A DNA stretch of 5,114 nucleotides from Actinomycetota bacterium (lineage in GTDB: Bacteria; Actinomycetota; CADDZG01; WHSQ01). The notes beneath the pieces are model-generated. The model saw only the letters and a list, made by a program, of their open reading frames with translations. It had not been told where the DNA came from and did not search any database. This document shows, one piece after another, positions 1 to 5,114 of the stretch (position 1 is the first letter of the stretch; each line of letters starts with the position of its first letter). The stretch spans positions 1-5,114 of the forward strand of contig JACDBF010000085.1 of NCBI GenBank assembly GCA_013695055.1, given 5' to 3'. Made by a program: the position numbers and the translations under genes.

Positions 1-1
1 G

Positions 2-520
2 ACGGGGACCGGTAATTCCGTTCCGCGATACGATATCCCCGAAGATGCAGCTGCCATCGCAGAGATATCCCACTCCGGCGGCGCCAATTTCGCGGTCTGG
101 GCCGTGGATGGCGCCGGGCAGCAGACGGATCTGCTGGTCAACACGATCGGTAACTACACAGGAACGGTCCTGTTCGACGAGTCCGCGAGCTCGCACACCG
201 ACGCGTTCGACGTGGAAGCAGACGGTACATGGACGATCACCATCAAGCCGGTGACGGAAGCTTTTGAGTGGGACGGGTCGGAGGTGCTTACGGGATCTGG
301 CGATGACGTTGCGGTCCTCGACCCGGCTCCTTCAGGCCTGAAATCCACCACGCTCACCCACTCCGGAAGTGGCAACTTCGCCATCTGGGCATACGGTCCG
401 TCGACCGACCTGCTCGTCAATGAGATCGGCAACTTTTCGGGCGAAGTGCTTCTAGCCGAGGGAACGTTCCTCTTCGAGATCACGGCCGATGGACCATGGA
501 CCATCGGCCCACCAGAGTGA
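2..520 (+). CDS. Tandem beta-rich repeat protein, 3' end (5'-partial)
   Basis: The reading frame is open from the left edge of the window and ends at TGA 518-520, so only the last 172 residues are present and the true start lies outside. It contains two copies of a unit with a period of about 96 residues. Both copies show G[TS]G[ND]xV, then HSGxxNFA[VI]WA, DLLVNxIGN[YF]xGxVL, and finally ADGxWTI. Asp, Thr, Gly and aromatic residues dominate, no catalytic motif or transmembrane segment is visible, and the protein stops right after the second ADGPWTI. This suggests an extracellular or cell-surface beta-sandwich repeat. I have the impression that similar HSG..NF/LLVN units occur in uncharacterised secreted actinobacterial proteins, but I cannot name a family. 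A signal peptide would be upstream and cannot be checked. An internal GTG at 104 could open a frame but would cut the first repeat, so it is unlikely to be the start. The helicase gene begins 10 bases downstream on the same strand. Confidence 0.75.
   Translation, partial: TGTGNSVPRYDIPEDAAAIAEISHSGGANFAVWAVDGAGQQTDLLVNTIGNYTGTVLFDESASSHTDAFDVEADGTWTITIKPVTEAFEWDGSEVLTGSGDDVAVLDPAPSGLKSTTLTHSGSGNFAIWAYGPSTDLLVNEIGNFSGEVLLAEGTFLFEITADGPWTIGPPE
5..517 (+). repeat. Two in-frame protein repeats, period about 288 bp
   Basis: Unit 1 covers about 5-292 (local residues 2-97) and unit 2 about 293-517 (residues 98-172). Matching landmarks are GTGNSV and GSGDDV, HSGGANFAVWA and HSGSGNFAIWA, DLLVNTIGNYTGTVL and DLLVNEIGNFSGEVL, and EADGTWTI and TADGPWTI. 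The first landmark lies 96 codons apart in the two copies. Unit 2 is a few residues shorter between 'GxVL' and 'ADG' and lacks the tail after WTI. The similarity is clear in protein but diverged in DNA, so this is an old domain duplication rather than a recent DNA repeat. Confidence 0.75.
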
Positions 521-530
521 TCGATCGCGC

Positions 531-2402
531 ATGAAGCTCTACGCCGGGACGCCCGAGCAGTTTCGGGCCGATACGCAGATGCATCGCATCGCGGAAAAGC
601 TGCGGGCTGAGTACGTGGCGCAGATCGGCCACAAGCCCGGGCCGTCCGAGGTGGCGAGCTGGCAGAACAGCCTCCAGGCGCTAGCGCTCCTCATCAATCA
701 GGCAAAACTCGAGGACCACGGCGTCATTCTCGAGTACCAGCTCGGCAACACGAGCAAGCGGCTCGACGCGATGCTCACCGGCCGATCCAGCACCAGCGCC
801 GAGAATGCCGTCGTCGTCGAGCTCAAGCAGTGGGGCACCACCGCGCCATCACCGGCCGAGGGCTGCGTTGAGACGTTCGTCGGCCAGCGGATCCGGCGGG
901 TGCTCCACCCCTCGGTCCAGGTCGGCGGCTACCAGCAGTGGCTGCTCGACAATCACGCCGTCTTCTACGACACCGATGCGGTTGGGCTGACCGCGGTCAG
1001 CTACCTCCACAACATGCAGTTCGACCCGGCGGGCGAGCTATGGTCCGAGCGCCACACGGAGTCGCTCAGCGCCAATCCCCTCTTCACCGGCGACCAGTCG
1101 GACAAGCTGGCCGCCTTCCTGAACCAGCACCTCAGCGCCGGCGACGGGATCCCGGTCATGAGCCGCGTGCTGGAGTCCAAGTACAGGCCCTCGCGCAAGC
1201 TCCTCGAACACACCGCCGCGATGATCGCCGCGCAGAGCGACTTCGTGCTGCTCGACGAGCAGCGGGTGGCGTTCGAATCGGTCCTGGCAGAGGCTCGAGC
1301 TGGCTACCACGAAGCGAAGAAGTCGGTCGTCGTCATCCAGGGCGGCCCGGGCACCGGCAAGTCCGTCATCGCGCTTCATCTGGTCGGCGAGCTGGCCAAG
1401 CTCGGCTACAACGCGCAACACGCGACCGGCAGCAAGGCGTTCACCGAGAACATCCGCCGTGTCGTCGGCAGGCGCGCCGGCAACTCGCAGTTCCGATACT
1501 TCAACCAGTTCGGCGGGATGCAGCCGAACGACGTCGACGTCCTGATCCTCGACGAGGCGCATCGGCTCCGCGAAACCTCCGCCAGCCGCTTCACGCCAAG
1601 GGCCAAGCGCAGCGATCTCAAGCAAGTGGACGAGCTGATCGGTGCGGCGAAGACATCAGTCTTCTTCATCGATGACCTCCAGGGAGTGCGCCCGAACGAG
1701 GTCGGCGACACGGCGCTCATCCTCGAGGCCGCCGAGCGCAACGGCGCCGAGGCCAGCGTCTTCGAGCTTGAGACGCAGTTCCGGCTTGCCGGCTCGAAGG
1801 CCTTCCTGAACTGGGTCGACCACACGCTCGGCCTGGACGAGACCGCCACCCCGATCTGGGAGGCGGGCAAGGAGACGTTCGATTTCCAGATCGTCGACTC
1901 GGTCGAGCAGCTCGACGCCATGACCCGATCGAAGGCCGATGAAGGTCAAAGCGCCCGACTGACCGCCGGCTTCTGTTGGCCCTGGAGCGACCCCGAGCCC
2001 GATGGCACCCTCGTCAACGACGTCAAGGTCGGGGACTGGCAGATGCCATGGAACGCCAAGCCCGATGCCGGCCGCCTCGCCCCCGGCATCCCGCCCTCGA
2101 ACTTCTGGGCCTCCAACCCGAACGGTATCAACCAGGTCGGCTGCGTCTACACCGCCCAGGGCTTCGAGTTCGACTACGTCGGCGTCATCTTCGGCCGCGA
2201 CCTGCGCTGGGATCCTGCCTCACAGACCTGGATCGGCGACTCCGGCGCCAGCCACGACTCGATCGTCAAACGCTCCGGCGACCGCTTCACCGACCTCGTC
2301 AAACGCACCTACCGCGTCCTCCTCACCCGCGGCCTGAGGGGCTGCTACGTCTACTTCGAGGATGAGCCCACTCGGCAGCAATTGGCCAAACGGACGGCCT
2401 GA
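531..2402 (+). CDS. DUF2075 / Schlafen group 3-like nuclease-helicase
   Basis: This encodes 623 residues, starting at ATG 531 (MKLYAGTPEQF). An in-frame ATG at 489 would add 14 residues overlapping the previous gene, but family members typically begin close to an M-x-x-Y-x-x-T motif, so 531 is preferred. No convincing Shine-Dalgarno is visible. The N-terminal part resembles a PD-(D/E)xK nuclease: E68 in LEYQL, D79 in KRLDAML, E97-L-K99 in VVVELKQW, and Q130-xxx-Y134 after HPS, which recalls the RecB-type QxxxY motif. The C-terminal part is an SF1-type ATPase/helicase core: Walker A GGPGTGKS at 271-278, Walker B LILDEAH at 338-344, FFIDDLQ at 378-384, ETQFR at 414-418, TAQGFEFD at 541-548, and the arginine motif VLLTRG at 596-601. 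Length and motifs are those of an intact DUF2075 protein. It should act on nucleic acid in the cytoplasm, using ATP hydrolysis with possible cleavage. A defence role is plausible but inferred. Third positions are strongly G/C, as in a native gene. Confidence 0.9.
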   Translation: MKLYAGTPEQFRADTQMHRIAEKLRAEYVAQIGHKPGPSEVASWQNSLQALALLINQAKLEDHGVILEYQLGNTSKRLDAMLTGRSSTSAENAVVVELKQWGTTAPSPAEGCVETFVGQRIRRVLHPSVQVGGYQQWLLDNHAVFYDTDAVGLTAVSYLHNMQFDPAGELWSERHTESLSANPLFTGDQSDKLAAFLNQHLSAGDGIPVMSRVLESKYRPSRKLLEHTAAMIAAQSDFVLLDEQRVAFESVLAEARAGYHEAKKSVVVIQGGPGTGKSVIALHLVGELAKLGYNAQHATGSKAFTENIRRVVGRRAGNSQFRYFNQFGGMQPNDVDVLILDEAHRLRETSASRFTPRAKRSDLKQVDELIGAAKTSVFFIDDLQGVRPNEVGDTALILEAAERNGAEASVFELETQFRLAGSKAFLNWVDHTLGLDETATPIWEAGKETFDFQIVDSVEQLDAMTRSKADEGQSARLTAGFCWPWSDPEPDGTLVNDVKVGDWQMPWNAKPDAGRLAPGIPPSNFWASNPNGINQVGCVYTAQGFEFDYVGVIFGRDLRWDPASQTWIGDSGASHDSIVKRSGDRFTDLVKRTYRVLLTRGLRGCYVYFEDEPTRQQLAKRTA

Positions 2403-2553
2403 TGCGACGATCAGCCACCGTGCTCTTCGCTGCCAGCCCGCTGGGGCGACGGCCATAGGCGATAGCTTTGTGGGCAGCGACCCTGCGAGCGCTTCTGAAC
2501 CAGCCGTGCCATCTCAGACCGGAGAGTAGAACAAGGCTGCCCGCCGACCGTGG
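2403..2553. other. Convergent intergenic spacer with weak inverted repeat
   Basis: This 151-base spacer separates the helicase stop from the stop of the convergent reverse transcriptase gene. The only symmetry found is an 8-bp inverted repeat, TCGCTGCC at 2427-2434 with GGCAGCGA at 2473-2480, around a 38-base loop. No U-tract follows it on either strand, so it is a poor intrinsic terminator. No tRNA, ORF or conserved RNA structure is recognisable. A small RNA downstream of the RT cannot be excluded by eye. Confidence 0.35.
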
Positions 2554-3291
2554 CTATTTCTTGAGAAGGTGATCAACAGTTCCGGTATACGCAGGGAATG
2601 CACGCTTGTAGTCGCCGAGGGTCGCCCGCGATCGCCTCGGGGCAAGCCTCACCAGGGCGGCGAGCTGTGCCCGAATGATTCGAGGATCAGCTTCCCTCCA
2701 GAGAGATGTTCTGATCTGTGTCTCATCAAACGGAAGCCCATGGCGCCCCAGTGCGGTGGTCGCAACCGCCCTTACCGCGGGCGATGGTTGGTGAGAGGTC
2801 GCATTGCGCCGCAGCACATCGAGACCGTTGACTGGCAAACTTGGAGCCTCCTCAAGCGTCCGGAGTAGTAGTCCGGCGAGGTATGCGTCTCGCTCGGGCT
2901 CGAGCCCGTCCAAGACCTCGACGACCCGTTGGACGACCGCGGGACGGCCAACAAAAGCGCGCAGATACAGGTACACAAAATCCCCGAGGAATCCGACGAA
3001 GGGCAACTCCTTCAGCAGGAGCTTGAGAGCCCGGTCATCCCCAATCTTCCCAAGCCGATACAAGGAGAACCGGAGTTCAGTTAGGTCGGCGGGCTTGAGG
3101 CTCTTGCCGCCGTGCGTAGCGCGCCGGAAAATTGGACCAATTAGGGCCTTAACCTCTTTCATCGCACCCAATGCGAAAAAGTATGCGGCTATGCCAAGAT
3201 CAGCGGCGGTCGCCTCCTCGGCCAGCTCGTCAGCAGTAACGATCCGCGTCTTGGAGCCCTGTAAGTAGAGCCCTTGACGCCTGACGGCCAA
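2554..3291 (-). CDS. Reverse transcriptase, C-terminal part: RT motif D/E and HEAT-like alpha repeats (frame-broken)
   Basis: This frame ends at TAG 2556-2554. Its only early start is TTG 3291-3289, which has no ribosome binding site and falls inside the RT fold, so it is best read as the continuation of the upstream HTH-RT frame, not a separate gene. It begins AVRRQGLYLQGSKTRIV, which is the element expected right after RT motif C (helix, then 'G-L-x-L-x-x-x-K-T'). The remainder is alpha-helical: ELRFSLYRLGKIGDDRALKLLLKEL, then DFVYLYLRAF, then pairs of helices such as VRAVATTALGRHG and DPRIIRAQLAALVRLAP that look like HEAT repeats. A C-terminal alpha-repeat domain of this kind is known in Abi/UG-class defence RTs such as AbiA and AbiK. 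No HEPN, nitrilase or other effector signature is visible. Joined to the N-terminal part it gives about 553 residues. The frame is open for 244 codons, so any inactivation is recent or the break is not real. Confidence 0.75.
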   Translation of the reverse strand: MAVRRQGLYLQGSKTRIVTADELAEEATAADLGIAAYFFALGAMKEVKALIGPIFRRATHGGKSLKPADLTELRFSLYRLGKIGDDRALKLLLKELPFVGFLGDFVYLYLRAFVGRPAVVQRVVEVLDGLEPERDAYLAGLLLRTLEEAPSLPVNGLDVLRRNATSHQPSPAVRAVATTALGRHGLPFDETQIRTSLWREADPRIIRAQLAALVRLAPRRSRATLGDYKRAFPAYTGTVDHLLKK

Positions 3292-4216
3292 ATGACAGTC
3301 GGAACGCGGCTGTCCTGGCGGAGTCAGCCGAATGTGTGAATACGCGAATGTCGTCAGACCAGCGCGCGTACTTCCAGCTGTGCGTCCGACAGAGCGAGTT
3401 CATCTCCTCGTCGACCGGCACCATGTAGGCGTTGGACAGCACCGCGGATGCATCCGGTCCCTGAGGGAGGCCGCGCAATCCGCTCTTCTTATGCCAACCT
3501 TTCATGAGGCCCTTCACCGCTCCGGTGTCCTCGGGATCGACCCCAAGATCCCCCAGCGTGTCATGAAGGACGTCCGCGTCGATGTACTCATAGAATCCCG
3601 CGACGTCCGTGACCAGGACATGAGTCCAGCCATCCGCTGGGGCATCTCGCTGGACCTCTTGAAACCTTCCCCAAGCTTTGGATTGATCCACAAGCAAATT
3701 CTTGCTAGAGCTCATCGCGACGCGATATGAATAGACCTCAGGGCCGAGCGCAGCCTCAATTTGAGCGGCCATGCTCAATACCACGGCATCGAGAAGGACC
3801 TCGTTTTCAAGCCGGAGTAGCGCGCCCGGTCGGAAACTCACGCGGTCTTTGGGTATTGGGATGTGTTCAAGCTGGCGCCCCTCTAGGTCACCGTCCTGCC
3901 AGCGGCGCTCGGCAACTCGGATAAGCGACGAACGGTCATTGGAAACATCCTCGTACCCCAATGCATCCGGAAGCCAATCACGTAGGCGCCGCCTCGCTAG
4001 GACATGGGCTACAGACTTCTGTATTTCAAGCGACCGCTTTACAGCCGCCGGCGGACCTGCCGCCGCATCCACAGCGCGGGCGTCGAGCATCCATCGCTTA
4101 CCCAGGCGCCGCGCCTTGATCTTCCCCGACTTAGCCCAACGGCGGACCGTCATCTGATTGACGCCCAATTTGGTCGCGGCATCTACGACGGTGTACTCTC
4201 GAACAGGCATGCGCAC
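3230..4216 (-). CDS. HTH-fused reverse transcriptase of UG/Abi-like type, N-terminal part (frame-broken)
   Basis: This encodes 328 residues from GTG 4216, or from ATG 4210, which may be the real start. Residues about 5-53 form an excisionase/MerR-like helix-turn-helix: YTVVDAATKLGV, NQMTVRRWAKSGKI, then RRLGKRWMLDARAVD. The RT palm follows. Residues about 118-165 carry 'IPIPKDRVSFRPG...' and 'VYSYRV'. Motif A is VTDVAGFYEYID with D204, motif B is GLPQGPDASAVLSN (Q252, G253, S257, N262), and motif C is YARWSDDIRVF with D288 and D289. All three catalytic aspartates are present, although the usual YADD is WSDD here. After S308-F309 the frame leaves the RT consensus and stops at 3230, while the neighbouring frame continues it. 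The overall order HTH, RT, alpha-repeat resembles Abi/UG-class RTs with an added DNA-binding head. Group II intron, retron and DGR partners are not seen. More codons end in A/T than in the helicase gene, suggesting transfer. Confidence 0.8.
   Translation of the reverse strand: MRMPVREYTVVDAATKLGVNQMTVRRWAKSGKIKARRLGKRWMLDARAVDAAAGPPAAVKRSLEIQKSVAHVLARRRLRDWLPDALGYEDVSNDRSSLIRVAERRWQDGDLEGRQLEHIPIPKDRVSFRPGALLRLENEVLLDAVVLSMAAQIEAALGPEVYSYRVAMSSSKNLLVDQSKAWGRFQEVQRDAPADGWTHVLVTDVAGFYEYIDADVLHDTLGDLGVDPEDTGAVKGLMKGWHKKSGLRGLPQGPDASAVLSNAYMVPVDEEMNSLCRTHSWKYARWSDDIRVFTHSADSARTAAFRLSFGRQASRALLTGLQDADRYC
3289..3292 (-). other. Frame break inside the reverse transcriptase gene
   Basis: On the minus strand the codons read TCA TTT GGC CGT in the N-terminal frame, while the RT consensus continues as TTG GCC GTC AGG in the frame one base ahead. 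Removing one T from the TTT run (3290-3292) gives S-L-A-V-R-R-Q-G-L and joins the frames without disturbing the fold. A +1 shift over TTT-G gives S-F-A-V-R-R. The two frames overlap for 62 bases, 3230-3291. A sequencing or assembly error, a recent one-base insertion, or a +1 recoding event would all look like this. Confidence 0.75.
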
Positions 4217-4239
4217 TTTTAGAACACTCGTGTTCGAGA
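4197..4239. promoter_or_regulatory. Candidate operator: 9-bp inverted repeat flanking the RT start
   Basis: TCTCGAACA at 4197-4205 is the exact reverse complement of TGTTCGAGA at 4231-4239. The left arm lies in the first codons of the RT gene and the right arm beside the predicted -10 box. The GAACA core also occurs between them at 4222-4226. Because the encoded protein starts with a helix-turn-helix, this is a candidate site for autoregulation. Symmetry is seen directly; binding is inferred. Confidence 0.4.
4222..4235. promoter_or_regulatory. Palindrome GAACAC-TC-GTGTTC in the RT 5' UTR
   Basis: A perfect 6-bp inverted repeat with a 2-base centre lies between the predicted -10 box and the RT start codon, where a bound protein would block transcription. 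A shifted, overlapping palindrome CTCG-TGTT-CGAG occupies 4227-4238. The site resembles an actinobacterial LexA box, but GAAC and GTTC are six rather than four bases apart, so a dedicated repressor, possibly the RT's own HTH, is more likely. Confidence 0.4.
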
Positions 4240-4268
4240 ATAGTAATCGGCTGCGCTTGACGGGTCAA
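4240..4268 (-). promoter_or_regulatory. Sigma70-like promoter for the HTH-RT gene
   Basis: On the minus strand TTGACC (4268-4263) matches five of six -35 positions, followed by a 17-base spacer and TACTAT (4245-4240), which keeps the key TA...T of a -10 box. Transcription would begin near 4233, giving a leader of about 22 bases before ATG 4210 with no clear Shine-Dalgarno. The -35 box sits inside a TTGAC-CC-GTCAA palindrome (4257-4268) and abuts the tail of the nrdJ terminator. Confidence 0.5.
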
Positions 4269-4275
4269 AATTTGA

Positions 4276-4304
4276 ATGGGCCGGCCCGTTTTGGGCCGGC
4301 CCAT
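4276..4304 (-). terminator. Strong hairpin terminator downstream of nrdJ
   Basis: A perfect 12-bp stem (4276-4287 paired with 4293-4304, core GGGCCGGCCC) encloses a 5-base loop. It begins 49 bases after the nrdJ stop and is followed on the minus strand by TCAAATTTTG, a short, imperfect T-rich tail. It separates nrdJ transcription from the RT promoter just downstream. The stem is symmetric, so it could act in both directions, but there is no gene on the plus strand that would need it here. Confidence 0.75.
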
Positions 4305-4353
4305 CCTGCTGTAGAGATTTTCAGAGACTCATTGATAATCCGCCTGCTCAAGG

Positions 4354-5114
4354 TCAACTACACCCTGACGTGGCCCCGCAGTTGATGCACTTGTAGCAGG
4401 AGCCGTTGCGGACCATGATCGAGCCGCAGTCCGTGCAGGCCGGCGAATCGGCAGTGTCGAACACCACCGGCGCCTGACCAACCGCCAGCCGCTCCGCCCG
4501 ATCCTTCTCCACGCTGTTCTGCGCCACGATCTTCAGCCCATCCAACAGCCCATTCGAGACCACCTCGCCCTTACCAGCGACAACCTCACCCGACTCACTC
4601 TGTGCCGCTGACTGGTCTGCCTCCTCGGAACCAACCCCCAAGGTTGATGCCCCAGCCTGACCAAGAGCCTCGCCGGTGGTACCCCCTTCAACGGACCGTG
4701 TGGGAGTTGCCTCCGTCAGTGGTTGAGCCGCCGTAGGCCCGCCGGTGGACGCGTCAGCGGCCTCCGCCGGGGCGGAGGTGGCTTCCCCACTCACCTGCGT
4801 CACCTCCGACAAAGTGAGCTGTCGGTTGACAACACCGGCCGCATCCTTATCGGCCTGTGACATGAACTTGCTGGCCATGTACCGGAAGATGTAGTCGACC
4901 AGCGACTTTGCCATCGGAATATCCCGGTTCCCGGTGAATCCCGCCGGCTCGAAGCGCAGATGGCTGAACTTGTTCACCAGGTCCTTCAGCGGGACGCCGT
5001 ACTGGAGCGCCAGGCTGATGGCGGTGGCGAAGCTGTCCATCAGGCCGCTGATCGTCGAGCCCTCCTTCGCCATGCGCAGGAAGATCTCGCCCGGCGTGCC
5101 GTCCTCGTACATGC
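4354..5114 (-). CDS. nrdJ: Vitamin B12-dependent (class II) ribonucleotide reductase, C-terminal part
   Basis: The frame runs off the right edge of the window and ends at TGA 4356-4354, so about 252 C-terminal residues are present. The visible start carries the class II hallmark 'PGEIFLRMAKEGSTISGLMD', then FATAISLALQYGVPLKDLVNKFS, HLRFEPAGFTGN and KSLVDYIFRYMASKF, matching the end of the reductase barrel in NrdJ. A long linker rich in Ala, Gly, Ser, Thr and Glu (about 4540-4825) follows. The end is a cysteine cluster, CTDCGS...GSCYKCINCGATSGCS, with two CxxC pairs expected to bind zinc and nearby cysteines that may re-reduce the active site. The enzyme converts ribonucleotides to deoxyribonucleotides with adenosylcobalamin in the cytoplasm, independent of oxygen. 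A B12 riboswitch, if any, would lie upstream of the window. It is a housekeeping gene and likely marks the edge of the accessory stretch. Confidence 0.93.
   Translation of the reverse strand, partial: MYEDGTPGEIFLRMAKEGSTISGLMDSFATAISLALQYGVPLKDLVNKFSHLRFEPAGFTGNRDIPMAKSLVDYIFRYMASKFMSQADKDAAGVVNRQLTLSEVTQVSGEATSAPAEAADASTGGPTAAQPLTEATPTRSVEGGTTGEALGQAGASTLGVGSEEADQSAAQSESGEVVAGKGEVVSNGLLDGLKIVAQNSVEKDRAERLAVGQAPVVFDTADSPACTDCGSIMVRNGSCYKCINCGATSGCS

Noticed and set aside
489..530. Upstream in-frame ATG at 489 as start of the helicase
   Set aside because: It lies inside the coding end of the repeat protein, adds 14 residues of non-conserved sequence, and MKLYAGTPEQF at 531 looks like the usual family N-terminus.
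1038..1625. 195-codon minus-strand reading frame inside the helicase gene
   Set aside because: It is antisense to the Walker A and Walker B coding sequence, has no recognisable domain, and is the sort of long open antisense frame that high GC produces.
2403..2553. Intrinsic terminator or ncRNA between the convergent genes
   Set aside because: The 8-bp inverted repeat has a 38-base loop and no T-tract; nothing else is strong enough to call.
3289..3291. TTG as the start of an independent C-terminal protein
   Set aside because: No Shine-Dalgarno upstream, and the encoded first residues are the RT element that should follow motif C, so it is a continuation of the broken frame.
3332..3730. 132-codon plus-strand reading frame opposite the RT
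   Set aside because: It is the antisense shadow of RT motifs A to C, and no domain is recognisable in it.
4222..4235. LexA (SOS) box upstream of the RT
   Set aside because: The actinobacterial LexA box has four bases between GAAC and GTTC; here there are six. The other GAACA copies also lack a correctly spaced partner.
4217..4353. Retron msr-msd RNA upstream of the RT
   Set aside because: Only 137 bases separate the RT from nrdJ, and they are taken up by a terminator and promoter; no msr-like stem-loops or a1/a2 repeat pair are seen, and the RT has an HTH and alpha repeats unlike retron RTs.
1..5114. CRISPR array, tRNA, insertion sequence or attachment site
   Set aside because: No regularly spaced short repeats, no cloverleaf, no transposase or integrase sequence, and no flanking direct repeats were found by reading both strands.

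Overview
The window looks like chromosomal DNA of a high-GC bacterium, most likely an actinobacterium. The reasons are the strongly GC-biased third codon positions in the repeat protein and the helicase, a B12-dependent (class II) ribonucleotide reductase with a C-terminal zinc ribbon, an actinobacterial-looking 'HSGxxNF / DLLVNxIGN' repeat domain, and a GGGCCGGCCC-type terminator stem. This assignment is inference; no 16S or other taxonomic marker is present.

Layout from left to right. (1) Positions 2-520 (+) hold the 3' end of a beta-rich repeat protein, with one complete and one slightly shorter copy of a repeat unit of about 96 residues. (2) Positions 531-2402 (+), starting 10 bases later, hold an intact 623-aa DUF2075-type protein. 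It joins a RecB-like PD-(D/E)xK nuclease signature to a superfamily 1 helicase core. (3) Positions 2403-2553 are a short convergent intergenic spacer with only a weak inverted repeat. (4) Positions 4216-2554 (-) hold a reverse transcriptase of about 553 aa in three parts: an excisionase/MerR-like helix-turn-helix, an RT palm resembling the UG/Abi (defence-associated) RTs, and a HEAT-like alpha-helical C-terminal domain. The reading frame breaks once, at 3289-3292, between RT motif C and the following 'GLYLQGSKT' motif. (5) Positions 4197-4304 are a compact regulatory region with a sigma70-like promoter, overlapping palindromes over and downstream of it, and a strong hairpin terminator for the gene upstream. 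(6) Positions 4354-5114 (-) hold the 3' end of nrdJ, a housekeeping gene.

Interpretation. The helicase-nuclease and the HTH-RT are both types of protein found in anti-phage defence, and they lie beside a housekeeping gene, so this may be a small accessory or defence insertion next to nrdJ. The RT gene has visibly more A/T-ending codons than the helicase, which fits separate acquisition. The two genes converge and do not share a transcript, so nothing shows that they form one system. The most distinctive item is the HTH-RT-alpha-repeat protein, with its possible self-regulatory operator and its frame break. That break could be a sequencing error, a real inactivating indel or a recoding event.
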